Source of the DNA: Pseudomonadota bacterium | GTDB taxonomy: Bacteria > Pseudomonadota > Alphaproteobacteria > Acetobacterales > Acetobacteraceae | Assembly: GCA_021818505.1 (NCBI GenBank) | Contig: JAKADX010000025.1 | Coordinates: 1-58,784, forward strand | DNA length: 58,784 nt | Direction of reading: 5' to 3' | Part shown: positions 26,428 to 37,366 of the stretch, piece after piece | How positions within the stretch are numbered: position 1 is the stretch's first letter | Layout: every line of letters begins with the position of its first letter | The notes under the pieces: generated by a model | What the model was told of the DNA's origin: nothing | Database searches by the model: none | The model's input: only the letters and a program-made list of their open reading frames with translations | Position numbers and translations under genes: made by a program

Positions 26428-26693
26428 CACGCACCTCCGGCGAGGCAGCGCACCACGACCGGGCGCGCGACGACGACGCCGAATGCGGCCAGCAGCAGCG
26501 GCAAGGCCCCGAACCGCGCCACGCCCAGCAGCAGCAGCGCAGCGGCGGCGAGGCGCAGCATATGCAGCGCGATTGCCGCGCCGAGCCCGTCGCGACGTAC
26601 GTAGAGCGCGACGTTCAGGTGCAGCAGCACGAAATGCAACGCACCGGCGAGCAGGCCAGCGGAAACGAACCCCGCGGCGGAGAGCGCGCTCAT
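26427..26693 (-). CDS. atpR: N-type ATPase accessory membrane protein AtpR
   Basis: An 88-residue protein with about three hydrophobic segments, located between atpQ and atpB, exactly where AtpR lies in N-ATPase operons. AtpR proteins are specific to this ATPase class and are thought to help c-ring assembly or ion handling. Its ATG overlaps the atpQ stop as ATGA. Call rests on position and topology more than on strong motifs. Confidence 0.85.
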   Translation of the reverse strand: MSALSAAGFVSAGLLAGALHFVLLHLNVALYVRRDGLGAAIALHMLRLAAAALLLLGVARFGALPLLLAAFGVVVARPVVVRCLAGGA

Positions 26694-26961
26694 TGCCCGT
26701 GCATCCAGCGCCAGCCGGACCACAGGCCCAGCGCCAGGCCGCACAGCATCAGCGGCCCGGTCCAGAAGATTCCGCTGCCGAGCCAATGGTCGATCCAGCG
26801 TCCGAGATACGTGCCGAGCAGCGTCGGGATCACAATGATCCAGCCCAGTACGCCGACCTGAGCGAGATAGCGTCCGAATGATGGCTCGCCGCTTTTGCGC
26901 CAGCGGTCGTGACGCTCGCGGCGCCGGCGCACCGAGCGCAGCAATCCGTCCGGTTCGCGGC

Positions 26962-26965
<4 letters not shown>
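26690..26965 (-). CDS. atpQ: N-type ATPase accessory protein AtpQ (AtpI-like)
   Basis: A 91-residue protein with a basic N-terminus (RRRRERHDRW) and two membrane helices separated by GRWIDHWLGSG, resembling AtpI/Mg-type assembly proteins. It occupies the AtpQ position of the atpDCQRBEFAG order. Its ATG overlaps the atpC stop as ATGA. Confidence 0.85.
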
Positions 26966-29295
<2,330 letters not shown>

Positions 29296-29354
29296 CTCCG
29301 CCTCCTTGCGGCCCGAACCGTGTTCAGGCTGGCCGGCGCTGGGGACTCAACGCA

Positions 29355-29368
29355 TTGATCTGCCTCAA
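29355..29368. promoter_or_regulatory. FNR/FixK-type binding site
   Basis: TTGATCTGCCTCAA matches the TTGA-N6-TCAA core of FNR/FixK sites; on the minus strand it reads TTGAGGCAGATCAA, one base away from TTGAT-N4-ATCAA. It lies in the 83-base gap upstream of the CBS/atp operon, its centre about 66 bases before the CBS ATG. An extra TTGAG half-site follows at 29345-29349. It suggests induction of the CBS-N-ATPase operon when oxygen falls. No clear -10 could be placed in this GC-rich stretch. Confidence 0.6.
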
Positions 29369-29378
29369 CCGCCGCCTG

Positions 29379-30968
29379 TCAGGCGTCGATCAGCACGCCG
29401 GGGTTCATGATCGCGCGCGGATCGAGCGCGCGCTTTGCTGCCCGCATGGCGTCGCGGAACAGCGGGGGCGCCTCGCGGTCGTACCAGGGGCGGTGCTCGC
29501 GCCCGACCGCATGATGGTGCGTGATCGTGCCGCCCATCGCAATCAGCGCGTCGCTGGCTGCCGTCTTGATCGCCTGCCATTGCGCAAGCAGCGCGCCGTG
29601 GCGTCCGAGCGCGTGGAAAGTGAAATACGGAGCCGGGCCATCGGGATAGACATGGGTGAAGCGGCAGGTGACCTGACCTGGCCGGCCGGTCACCTCGCGG
29701 ATCCCGCGCAGAGTCGCCTCCACCACGGCCGCGTGAAACGCCTCGAAGCGGTCCCAGGTGATTGCCGTTTCGAACGTGTCGGTGATGATGGCGCGCGGCA
29801 CCATACGCTCGCGCGTGTAAGGCATCCGGATGAACGCGGTGCGCCAGCGCGATGCCGCACCCTCGCTATTCTGCGCGTCCGCTGCATTCTCGGCAATGCC
29901 GCCGTGATCGGCGCAACATTCCAGCGCGCGGGCCATCCAGACGTCGGTCGGATGGTCGGCGGACTCGAACGCCAGCACCATGATGGCGACCTGCCCGTCG
30001 CCGGCGCCAGTGTTGCGGGCCTCCTGCGGGTCGAGGATGCGGCAGTTGGACGGATACAGCCCGGCCTGGCTGACCGCGCGCAGGGCGCGGGCGGCGCTGT
30101 AAAAGTCGTTGAACAGGACGACCTGATCGGTGCGGAACTTCGGGCGGTGCTGCACGCGCATCCAGGCCTGGGTGATGACGCCGAACATGCCCTCCGAGCC
30201 GATGAACAGGCGCTCCGGGCTCGGCCCGGCGCCGGAGCCGGGCAGGCGGCGCGTCTCGACGACGCCGGCGGGCGTGACGAGGCGCAGGCTTTCGACGAAA
30301 TCGTCGATATGCGTGTAGAGGCTCGCGTAATGCCCGCCCGAACGGGTGGCGATCCAGCCGCCCAGCGTCGAATACTCGAAGCTTTGCGGGAAATGCCGCA
30401 GCGTCAGGCCGTGCGGCTTCAATGCCGCCTCCAGCGCTGGGCCGAACACCCCAGCCTCGATGCGCGCGGCGCGCGACGACGCGTCCACCTCGATCAGCCG
30501 ATCCATCGCGCGCAGGTCGAGTGTCACCAGCTTGCGCGCACGGGCGTCGTCGGCGGTGACCCCGCCGACCACGGAACTGCCACCGCCGAACGGCACCAGC
30601 ATGGCGCCTTCGCCGGCCGCCCAGTCCATGACATCGCTGATATCCTGCTCGTGCCTCGGAAAGGCCACGACGTCGGGGGCGCTGGCGTAGTCATTGAGCA
30701 TCCCCAGCACCGTGTCGCGATATGATTTGCCGAAGGCGTGTGCGGCACGGTCGTAGCGCGCAACCGAGCAGATGTCGGCGAGGCTCGCCGGCGGGGTCAG
30801 GCGAGGGGCGCGTAACGTCAGTTCCGCAAGTGGGGGAACCGGCACGGAGTCAAATGCGCCGACCGAGAACATCTGCTGGTAGTTGCGCAGCGCGAAGGCT
30901 TCCTCCGCCTCCGTCATTGCCTCGCCTTCGCGGCCCCACCCGAAATGCTTGAGGCGATCCCCGCTCAT
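29379..30968 (-). CDS. FAD-binding oxidase, alkyldihydroxyacetonephosphate synthase-like
   Basis: A 529-residue VAO-type flavoprotein. The FAD-binding part (about 90-270) has VPFGGGSSVVGG, FPQSFEYSTLGGWIATRSGG and IGSEGMFGVIT. The C-terminal GGTITHHHAVGREH holds a His triplet at about 484-486, the catalytic His cluster of alkyl-DHAP synthases. In bacteria such AGPS-like proteins are often of unknown substrate, and ether lipid synthesis is not proven. Glycolate or D-lactate oxidase relatives are less likely because of the His triplet. Confidence 0.85.
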   Translation of the reverse strand: MSGDRLKHFGWGREGEAMTEAEEAFALRNYQQMFSVGAFDSVPVPPLAELTLRAPRLTPPASLADICSVARYDRAAHAFGKSYRDTVLGMLNDYASAPDVVAFPRHEQDISDVMDWAAGEGAMLVPFGGGSSVVGGVTADDARARKLVTLDLRAMDRLIEVDASSRAARIEAGVFGPALEAALKPHGLTLRHFPQSFEYSTLGGWIATRSGGHYASLYTHIDDFVESLRLVTPAGVVETRRLPGSGAGPSPERLFIGSEGMFGVITQAWMRVQHRPKFRTDQVVLFNDFYSAARALRAVSQAGLYPSNCRILDPQEARNTGAGDGQVAIMVLAFESADHPTDVWMARALECCADHGGIAENAADAQNSEGAASRWRTAFIRMPYTRERMVPRAIITDTFETAITWDRFEAFHAAVVEATLRGIREVTGRPGQVTCRFTHVYPDGPAPYFTFHALGRHGALLAQWQAIKTAASDALIAMGGTITHHHAVGREHRPWYDREAPPLFRDAMRAAKRALDPRAIMNPGVLIDA

Positions 30969-31091
30969 GCTTCCCTCCCGATGGTTCTGCCGCCGCCAGT
31001 GGACGTCCGGGCGCCCGATCGGTCAAGGGCGTGCGCCGCCGCGAATCCGGGGTAGACTGTGCCCACTGTTGCAGCGGTGGAGGGACGGGCC

Positions 31092-32075
31092 ATGACCAAG
31101 GTTGCGGTGTTGGACGACTGGCAGGGGATCGCGCGCCGCAGTGCCGATTGGTCGCGGCTTGAGGCGCGGGCGGAGGTGGAGTTCTTTGCTGATGCCTTTG
31201 CCGACGAGGACAGCGCGGCGGCACGCCTGGCCAGATTCGAGATTGTCCTGTCGATGCGCGAGCGCACGCCGCTGCCGCCGACCCTGATCGCGCGGCTGCC
31301 GAAGCTGCGGATGCTGGGCATCACCGGCGGGCGTGTTCGCTCGCTCGATCTCGATGCCTGCACGGCGCACGGTGTCGTCGTCTGCAACACCGTCGGCACC
31401 GGCGGCGGCGAGTTCGCGACCGCCGAACTGGCGCTGGGGCTGCTGGTGGCCGCCGCGCGCGCGATCCCCGCCGCCGACGCCGCCATCCGCGCCGGACGGT
31501 TCCAGGAGGGGCTGCCGATCGGCTTCACACTGGCCGGCAAGACGCTCGGCCTGATCGGGCTCGGCCGGCTCGGATCGCGCATGGCCCGGTACGGCCGAGC
31601 GCTGGACATGGAGGTGATCGCCTGGAGCCAGAACCTGACCGCCGCAACGGCCGCCGAGGCCGGTGCGGCGCTGGTGGACAAGGCCGAACTGCTGGCCCGC
31701 GCCGATGCTGTCAGCCTGCATCTGGTGCTGTCGGAACGCACGGAGGGTATCATCGGCGCCGCCGATATCGCGCGCATGAAGCCCGGCGCCATCCTGATCA
31801 ACACTTCCCGTGGCCCGCTGGTGGATGAGTCGGCGCTGCTGGACGCCGTGCAGGCCGGGCGTATCGTGGCGGCGCTGGACGTGTTCGACCGCGAGCCGCT
31901 GCCGCCCGACCATCCTCTGCGCACCGCGCCCAACACGGTGCTGACGCCGCATCTGGGCTACGGCGTCGCCGAAACCTGGGCGCAGTTCTATCCGCAGAGC
32001 GTGGAGAACGCGCTGGCGTTCCTCGACGGCCATCCGATGCGCGTGCTCAATCCCAAGGTGCTGCAGCGGGCCTAG
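31092..32075 (+). CDS. D-2-hydroxyacid dehydrogenase family protein
   Basis: A 327-residue NAD(P)-dependent dehydrogenase. The nucleotide-binding motif is GLIGLGRLGSRMARYG. The catalytic Arg is in NTSRGPLVDE, the Glu in FDREPLPPDHP and the His in LTPHLGYG. It reduces a 2-oxoacid to the D-2-hydroxyacid or the reverse; phosphoglycerate dehydrogenase-like and glyoxylate reductase-like substrates are both possible. The ATG at 31092 gives the typical MTKVAVLDDWQ start. Confidence 0.9.
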   Translation: MTKVAVLDDWQGIARRSADWSRLEARAEVEFFADAFADEDSAAARLARFEIVLSMRERTPLPPTLIARLPKLRMLGITGGRVRSLDLDACTAHGVVVCNTVGTGGGEFATAELALGLLVAAARAIPAADAAIRAGRFQEGLPIGFTLAGKTLGLIGLGRLGSRMARYGRALDMEVIAWSQNLTAATAAEAGAALVDKAELLARADAVSLHLVLSERTEGIIGAADIARMKPGAILINTSRGPLVDESALLDAVQAGRIVAALDVFDREPLPPDHPLRTAPNTVLTPHLGYGVAETWAQFYPQSVENALAFLDGHPMRVLNPKVLQRA

Positions 32076-32127
32076 CGACCGCCGCCACCCACATCGTTCG
32101 CCCGGCGACCGCGCTTCCTGTGCGCCG

Positions 32128-32880
32128 TCAGCCGCCGCGCAGCCCGCCATAGGCCTGCCAGGTCACGCCGCACAGGAATCCGGCATCGACCGGCAGGTTG
32201 ACGCCAGTGATCGCGCTCGCGCCGCTGCCGAGCAGCCAGGCGATGACGCGGCCGATCTCGTCCGGCTCGACCAGCCGTCGCAGCGCAGCCAATTCCGCCA
32301 TGCGCGCCGCATCCATCACCCCGGCGTCGAATCCGCGCTGCAATGCCGGCGTGCGCGTGAAGCCGGGCGAGACCGCATTGACGCGGACGCCGCGTGGTCC
32401 CCATTCGGCGGCGAGAGTCGCGGTGAGATTGGCGACAGCGGCCTTCGCTGGCCCATAGCCGTGCACCGGCGCGGAACTGAGTGACACGATCGAGGCGATG
32501 TTGACGATGGCGCCGCGTCGGCGCGTCGCCATGCGGCTGCCCACCTCGCGGCACATGACGTAGGTGCCGCGCAGATCGACGGCGATCTCGCGATCCCAGT
32601 CCGACATGCGCAGCCTCTGCGGCGGATGCATCCGCCCGAGAATCCCCGCAGCGTTCACCAGCCCCTCGATCGGACCCAGCTCCGCCTCGATCGCGGCGAT
32701 CTCGCGTCCCACCGCGTCCTCGTCCGAGACATCGAGCGGCGAGCGCCAGACATTCGCGGCGTCGGACGGGAACGCGGCGATGTCGCAGAGCACCGGATGC
32801 ATCCCTGCCGCCGCAGTGGCACGCCCGGCGGCGGCGCCGATGCCGGAGGCGCCGCCGGTGATCAGAACCAGTCCGCTCAT
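32128..32880 (-). CDS. Short-chain dehydrogenase/reductase
   Basis: A 250-residue classical SDR. The cofactor motif is TGGASGIG at 8-15, the structural motif is NAAGI, the catalytic Ser is in NIASIVSLSS, and Tyr-x-x-x-Lys is YGPAK. An Asp after the second strand (LCDIA) suggests NAD rather than NADP. The substrate is unknown. Its ATG overlaps the stop of the MmgE/PrpD gene as ATGA, so they act from one transcript. Confidence 0.9.
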   Translation of the reverse strand: MSGLVLITGGASGIGAAAGRATAAAGMHPVLCDIAAFPSDAANVWRSPLDVSDEDAVGREIAAIEAELGPIEGLVNAAGILGRMHPPQRLRMSDWDREIAVDLRGTYVMCREVGSRMATRRRGAIVNIASIVSLSSAPVHGYGPAKAAVANLTATLAAEWGPRGVRVNAVSPGFTRTPALQRGFDAGVMDAARMAELAALRRLVEPDEIGRVIAWLLGSGASAITGVNLPVDAGFLCGVTWQAYGGLRGG

Positions 32881-34235
32881 GCCGCCGCTCCCGCGTGCTG
32901 CAACAGCGCGAACGCGCCGACCACTTCCTGCACCGACGCATCGGGCAGTCGCGCGACGAAGGCCTCGATGCGGTCGAAGGCGGAGTCGGGCACGCTTTCC
33001 TCGCGGCCGATCCGGCGTACCATCGCGCTGACCGTGGCGCGGTCGTAGCTGTAGTCGGCCGGCGTCATCCGCTGCTCGCGCACCACGCGCCGGCCGTCGC
33101 CGGTATCGGCCTCGATCACCGCTGACAGCGTGGGAACGTCCGGGTCGGGCACCAGCCGGATGCGCTCGATCAGCGCCGCCACATCGGGATCGTCATACGT
33201 TGTCATCCGCCGCATGTCGGGCACACCGTGCAGCAGTGTCGTCGCGATACAGAACGGAATGCTCATCAGCGTGCCGGAGATGGTGCTGAACGGCCCGGTT
33301 GCGTCCATCCCCGCATACCCGGTCTCATACGGGTTCATCCGTACGCGCACTGCTTGCAATCCCGCGCCCACAAGTTGCTCGCGCAAGGCGAGCGCTGCCG
33401 TCACCGGCGTCTGGTTGAAGGCGCAGACCGGATACGGCTTAAATGCCACGCGCAGCAATGCCCATTCGTTGCCGAGACGCGCGGAGAGTTCGCCGACATC
33501 GCAGTCCACGCCGGCGAAGGCGCGCACGAAGCCGGACCTGCCCTCGAAGGCCAACGGCGCGGAGACCGAGCCGGCGCGCGCCAGCTCCGCCGCCACCAGC
33601 CCGGTGCGCCCGACATGGCCAACCTGATAGCGCCATTCGTCTGTGCCGTCGGCAAAGGATTGCAGCACGCCGCCGGTTAAAGAGACGGCGTTGGCGAGTG
33701 CGGCGGCGGTGGCGGCAAGTGGCATATCCATCATGCGTGCCGCCGCGGCCGCCGCCGCGATCGTGCCGTAGATCGCGGAGGACCGGAATCCTAGCGGTGT
33801 CGTGCGCCCGGCATATGCGCGCTCCAGCAGCCCGCCGGCCTCGTAGCCGGCGACCAGTGCAGGCAGCAGCCGCGCGACGGGATAGCGCCGCGCCTCCAGC
33901 ATCGCGGTCAGCAGCGGGATCAGGATGGTGCCGAAATGCGCGGCACCGCAGGTATCCTCCTGCGCGCGGCCGTGGAACAGCGCGGCGTTGCCCAGGCAGG
34001 CGCCGCCGATCGTGGTGGTGCGCCCATCGCCGAGCAGCGTCGCACCGCCGGCGACTTCGCCCTCCATCGCGAGTGCCGCCCGCCGCACGACCGGCGCATA
34101 CGGCGTGGCGTGGCCGTCCAGCGCGATGCCGTAAGCATTCAGCAGGCAGGTGCGCGCCTTCTCCTGCACCTCGGGCGGAATCGTTTGCTCATCGAGCGCG
34201 GTGGTGAAGGCGGCAATCTCGGTCGCGAGCGTCAT
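32877..34235 (-). CDS. MmgE/PrpD family protein
   Basis: A 452-residue protein of the 2-methylcitrate dehydratase/MmgE family. Typical segments are ALDGHATPYAP near residue 35, HGRAQEDTCGAAHFG, and a late FKPYPVCAFNQTPV. Known members dehydrate 2-methylcitrate or act on similar tricarboxylates (also itaconate/aconitate-type decarboxylases), but no methylcitrate cycle genes are nearby, so the substrate is open. The ATG at 34235 follows GGGAG. It heads a pair with the SDR. Confidence 0.87.
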   Translation of the reverse strand: MTLATEIAAFTTALDEQTIPPEVQEKARTCLLNAYGIALDGHATPYAPVVRRAALAMEGEVAGGATLLGDGRTTTIGGACLGNAALFHGRAQEDTCGAAHFGTILIPLLTAMLEARRYPVARLLPALVAGYEAGGLLERAYAGRTTPLGFRSSAIYGTIAAAAAAARMMDMPLAATAAALANAVSLTGGVLQSFADGTDEWRYQVGHVGRTGLVAAELARAGSVSAPLAFEGRSGFVRAFAGVDCDVGELSARLGNEWALLRVAFKPYPVCAFNQTPVTAALALREQLVGAGLQAVRVRMNPYETGYAGMDATGPFSTISGTLMSIPFCIATTLLHGVPDMRRMTTYDDPDVAALIERIRLVPDPDVPTLSAVIEADTGDGRRVVREQRMTPADYSYDRATVSAMVRRIGREESVPDSAFDRIEAFVARLPDASVQEVVGAFALLQHAGAAA

Positions 34236-34359
34236 GGGCGTTGCTCCCTGCTTCGTTCTGCACAGGGTCCGGCGGGAACCTGTTGGCGTCAAGCCGGGCG
34301 ATGACGAAGGACGCGGACGGATTTAGGATCGGTGCCGGGGGAGTCGTGGGGAGGCGTCG

Positions 34360-35850
34360 ATGATCAACCTGTCCAGCTTCGTGCGGCTGCACGCGCGTCG
34401 CACGCCCGAGAGCATCGCGATCGTATCGGGCGAGCAGCGCATCGACTGGCGCACGCTGGAACGGCGGATCGCGCATACCGGCGGTTGGTTGATGCAGCGG
34501 GGCGTCGGCGCCGGCGACATCGTCGCGGTGCTGATGAAGAACAGCCCAGCCTTTCTGGAACTGGCCTTCGCGACCAGTCATATCGGCGCGGTATTTCTGC
34601 CGATCAACTACCGCCTCGCCGCCGACGAGGTCGCGTATATCGTGCAGCACGCCGGGGCAAAGCTGCTGGTCGCCGACGACGAACTCGTTGCCACTGCGTC
34701 CGGCGCGCCTGATCTCGTGCTGGCGGACGCGGCAGCGCGTGCCGACAGCACGCGGCTTGGCTCCGGCGCCGCGCTCGCCGACATCCATCCGCGCCAGCCC
34801 GACGACCTGTTCCGGCTGATGTACACCTCCGGGACCACCGCGCGGCCGAAGGGTGTCATCCACAGCTACGCGAATTTCTACTGGAAATCCGCGGACCACA
34901 TCGTGCTGTTCGGCCTCGGGCCGCGGACGCGGTTGCTGGTGGTCGGACCGCTCTATCATGTTGGCGCGTTCGATCTGCCCGGTGTCGCGGTACTGTGGCT
35001 CGGCGGAACCATCGTGTTGCAACGCGACTTCGATGCCGCCGCCGTGCTCGATGCGATCGAGGCCGAGCGGATCGAGGGCGTCTGGCTCGCCCCGGTGATG
35101 ACCGGCGCAGTGCTGGCGGAGGCAGCGCGCCGCCCGCGCGACGTCGCCAGCCTGCGCTGGGTGATCGGCGGCGGCGACCGCACGCCTGAGAGCCGCATCC
35201 GCGCCTTTGCGGCCGCGTTTCCGGCGGCGCGCTATGTCGATGCCTACGGCCTGACCGAGACGTGCAGCGGCGACACCTTCATGGACCCCGGCTATGAAAT
35301 CGAAAAGATTGGCTCGGCCGGTCGGGCGGTGGCGATGCTGGAAATACGCATCTGCGACGAGAACGGTGCGTCGCTGCCGGCCGGCGAGACCGGCGAGATC
35401 TGTCTGCGCGGCCCGAAAGTCACGCGCGGCTACTGGCGCGATCCCGAGCGGACGGCGGCGGCGTTCTTCGGCGACTGGTTCCGCACCGGCGATGTCGGCC
35501 ATCTCGACGCCGACGGGTTTCTGTTCCTGACCGACCGCAAGAAGGACATGATCCTGTCGGGCGGCGAGAACATCGCCTCCTCCGAGGTCGAACGCGTGCT
35601 TTACGAATTGCCCGACATCGTTGAGGCCGCGGTGATCGGCGTGCCCGACGAACGTTGGGGCGAGCGTCCCCTGGCCGTCGTCGTGATCGCCGAGGGTGCC
35701 GCGTTCACGCCCGAGGCGATCCTGGCGCATTGCCGGGCCAAGCTGGCCGGCTTCAAGGTTCCGAAGGCAGTGGTGCAGCGCGACCGGCTGCCGCGCAACC
35801 CGTCCGGCAAAATCCTCAAACGGACACTTCGGGAGGAGCTTGCGGGATAG
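34360..35850 (+). CDS. AMP-dependent acyl-CoA synthetase
   Basis: A 496-residue ANL-superfamily ligase. The P-loop is YTSGTTARPKGVIH at 155-168, followed by the A5 motif DAYGLTETCSGD, the FRTGDVGHLDADGFL motif, the hinge DRKKDMILSGGENI, and the A10 lysine in NPSGKILKRTLRE. It activates a carboxylic acid to its CoA ester through an acyl-AMP. Its neighbours (enoyl-CoA hydratase, acyl-CoA dehydrogenase) point to fatty or branched acid oxidation. The 3' end overlaps the convergent TetR gene by 35 bases. Confidence 0.92.
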   Translation: MINLSSFVRLHARRTPESIAIVSGEQRIDWRTLERRIAHTGGWLMQRGVGAGDIVAVLMKNSPAFLELAFATSHIGAVFLPINYRLAADEVAYIVQHAGAKLLVADDELVATASGAPDLVLADAAARADSTRLGSGAALADIHPRQPDDLFRLMYTSGTTARPKGVIHSYANFYWKSADHIVLFGLGPRTRLLVVGPLYHVGAFDLPGVAVLWLGGTIVLQRDFDAAAVLDAIEAERIEGVWLAPVMTGAVLAEAARRPRDVASLRWVIGGGDRTPESRIRAFAAAFPAARYVDAYGLTETCSGDTFMDPGYEIEKIGSAGRAVAMLEIRICDENGASLPAGETGEICLRGPKVTRGYWRDPERTAAAFFGDWFRTGDVGHLDADGFLFLTDRKKDMILSGGENIASSEVERVLYELPDIVEAAVIGVPDERWGERPLAVVVIAEGAAFTPEAILAHCRAKLAGFKVPKAVVQRDRLPRNPSGKILKRTLREELAG

Positions 35851-36457
35851 CCGCGTCGCGCTCCTCCTCGCGAAACAGTCCCTCGGTGACCAGCTTGGCG
35901 TAGGCGGTGAGCACGTGCTCCGGCACCATCTCCACGCCGCCCTCGGTGTAGGAATAACGGCGGCTGAGATAGGCGCGGGCCCCGATCAGCGTCTGCACCA
36001 CAACTTCCAGTTCCGCGTCGGTATACGCGATCAGCGAGCCGCGCCGGCGCGCACGCTGCAGCACGCGCAGATAGCCGCGGCCGATCATCGCCATCAGTTC
36101 GTGATAGGCGGCGGGCGCGAAGAATTCGGCCTCGTTGAGAATGCGCAGATATTGCGGGCAGACCTGAAGATAGGCGAAGAACGCCTTGCAGCGCGCGATC
36201 TCCTGGTCGGCGTCGGAGGCGGCGCGCGGCACCCGCGACTCGATGAACGCCAGCATCTCCTCGCCGAGTGTGGGCAGCAGGCGATCGAGCAATTCCTGGC
36301 GGCTGGCGAAGTGGTTGTAGAATGTGCCCTGTGCCACGCCGGCCTGCACGGTGATGCGCGATACCGATGCCTCGGCGTAGCCGTGCTCGCCCACCACCTG
36401 CGCCGCGGCAGCGAACAGCCTGCGCCGCGTCTGCTCGTTGCGCTCGCTGCGGGTCAT
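35816..36457 (-). CDS. TetR/AcrR family transcriptional regulator
   Basis: A 213-residue repressor-like protein. The N-terminal helix-turn-helix is SVSRITVQAGVAQGTFYNHF, preceded by RSERNEQTRRRLFAAAAQVV. The C-terminal ligand domain is helical and variable. It probably controls the adjacent acyl-CoA genes, as FadR/PfmR-type TetR proteins do in similar clusters. An in-frame GTG at 36502 is an alternative start. It follows the enoyl-CoA hydratase stop closely on the same strand. Confidence 0.88.
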   Translation of the reverse strand: MTRSERNEQTRRRLFAAAAQVVGEHGYAEASVSRITVQAGVAQGTFYNHFASRQELLDRLLPTLGEEMLAFIESRVPRAASDADQEIARCKAFFAYLQVCPQYLRILNEAEFFAPAAYHELMAMIGRGYLRVLQRARRRGSLIAYTDAELEVVVQTLIGARAYLSRRYSYTEGGVEMVPEHVLTAYAKLVTEGLFREEERDAAIPQAPPEVSV

Positions 36458-36494
36458 CCGCCGGGCGCGTTCGGAGAATACCGGCGCCTGCACC

Positions 36495-37277
36495 TCATGC
36501 ACCCCGGAACGCCGCGAGGCGTTTTTCCAGGAACGCCGCACAGCCTTCGTGCGCGTCGGCGCTGTCCAGCACCAGGCCGATCATCGCCTGCTCGTGACGC
36601 AGTGCCGCCGGCAGCGGCATGTCGGCGCCGTCGCTCATCGTGCGTTTCAGGAGCTTCAGCACCAGTGGCGATTTCTGCGCGATCACCTCGGCCAGTTTGG
36701 TCACCTCCGTCATCAGCTCGTTGTCGGGCACGACACGGTTGATGAGGCCGAGGCGCTGCGCTTCGGCGGCATCGATGCGCGCGCCGGTGAACATCAGTTC
36801 TTTGGCGATGCACACCGGGACTTGCCGCATCAGGCGCTGCGAACCGCCGGCACCGGGGAACAGACCCAACGTGATCTCGGGCAGGCCCAGTTTTGCTGAT
36901 GCGGCGGCGATGCGCAGGTCGGTGCACAGCAACAATTCGGTGCCGCCGCCGAGTGCCCAGCCGTTGACGGCAGCGATGGTCGGCCTGTCGCAGCATTCGA
37001 TGCGGCGAAAGGTGCGGTGCAGGCGCTCGGCGAGTTCCTGATAGTGCGGCAGTCCCTGCCGGCTGTTCAGATCGGCGATGTCGCCGCCGGCGACAAAGGC
37101 GCGGCCGGCGCCGGTGAACACCAGCACGCGCACGTCTTCCGCCGCTTCCGCCTCCGCCACCCGTGCGTCGAGCGCGGCGAGCGTGGGCATGTCGAGCGCG
37201 TTCAGCGTCTCGGGGCGGTTGATTGTGATCAGCGCCATCGCCCCGCGCCGTTCGTAACGGACCAGTTCCTCTCTCAC
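36495..37277 (-). CDS. Enoyl-CoA hydratase/isomerase family protein
   Basis: A 260-residue crotonase-fold protein. The oxyanion-hole segments are AGRAFVAGGDIADLN and VNGWALGGGTELLLCTDLRI, and the second acidic region is LPEITLGLFPGAGGSQRL. It hydrates a 2-enoyl-CoA in beta-oxidation or a related route. It is upstream of the TetR gene and 89 bases downstream of the acyl-CoA dehydrogenase on the same strand. Confidence 0.92.
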   Translation of the reverse strand: MREELVRYERRGAMALITINRPETLNALDMPTLAALDARVAEAEAAEDVRVLVFTGAGRAFVAGGDIADLNSRQGLPHYQELAERLHRTFRRIECCDRPTIAAVNGWALGGGTELLLCTDLRIAAASAKLGLPEITLGLFPGAGGSQRLMRQVPVCIAKELMFTGARIDAAEAQRLGLINRVVPDNELMTEVTKLAEVIAQKSPLVLKLLKRTMSDGADMPLPAALRHEQAMIGLVLDSADAHEGCAAFLEKRLAAFRGA

Positions 37278-37366
37278 CGCCGTTCCCTCACAGACCGCAG
37301 CCGACGTTAGGGCGGCGCCTTGGCTGGCTCAAGAGCGAAAGCGAACCATGACTCGCGGTTCGGCGA

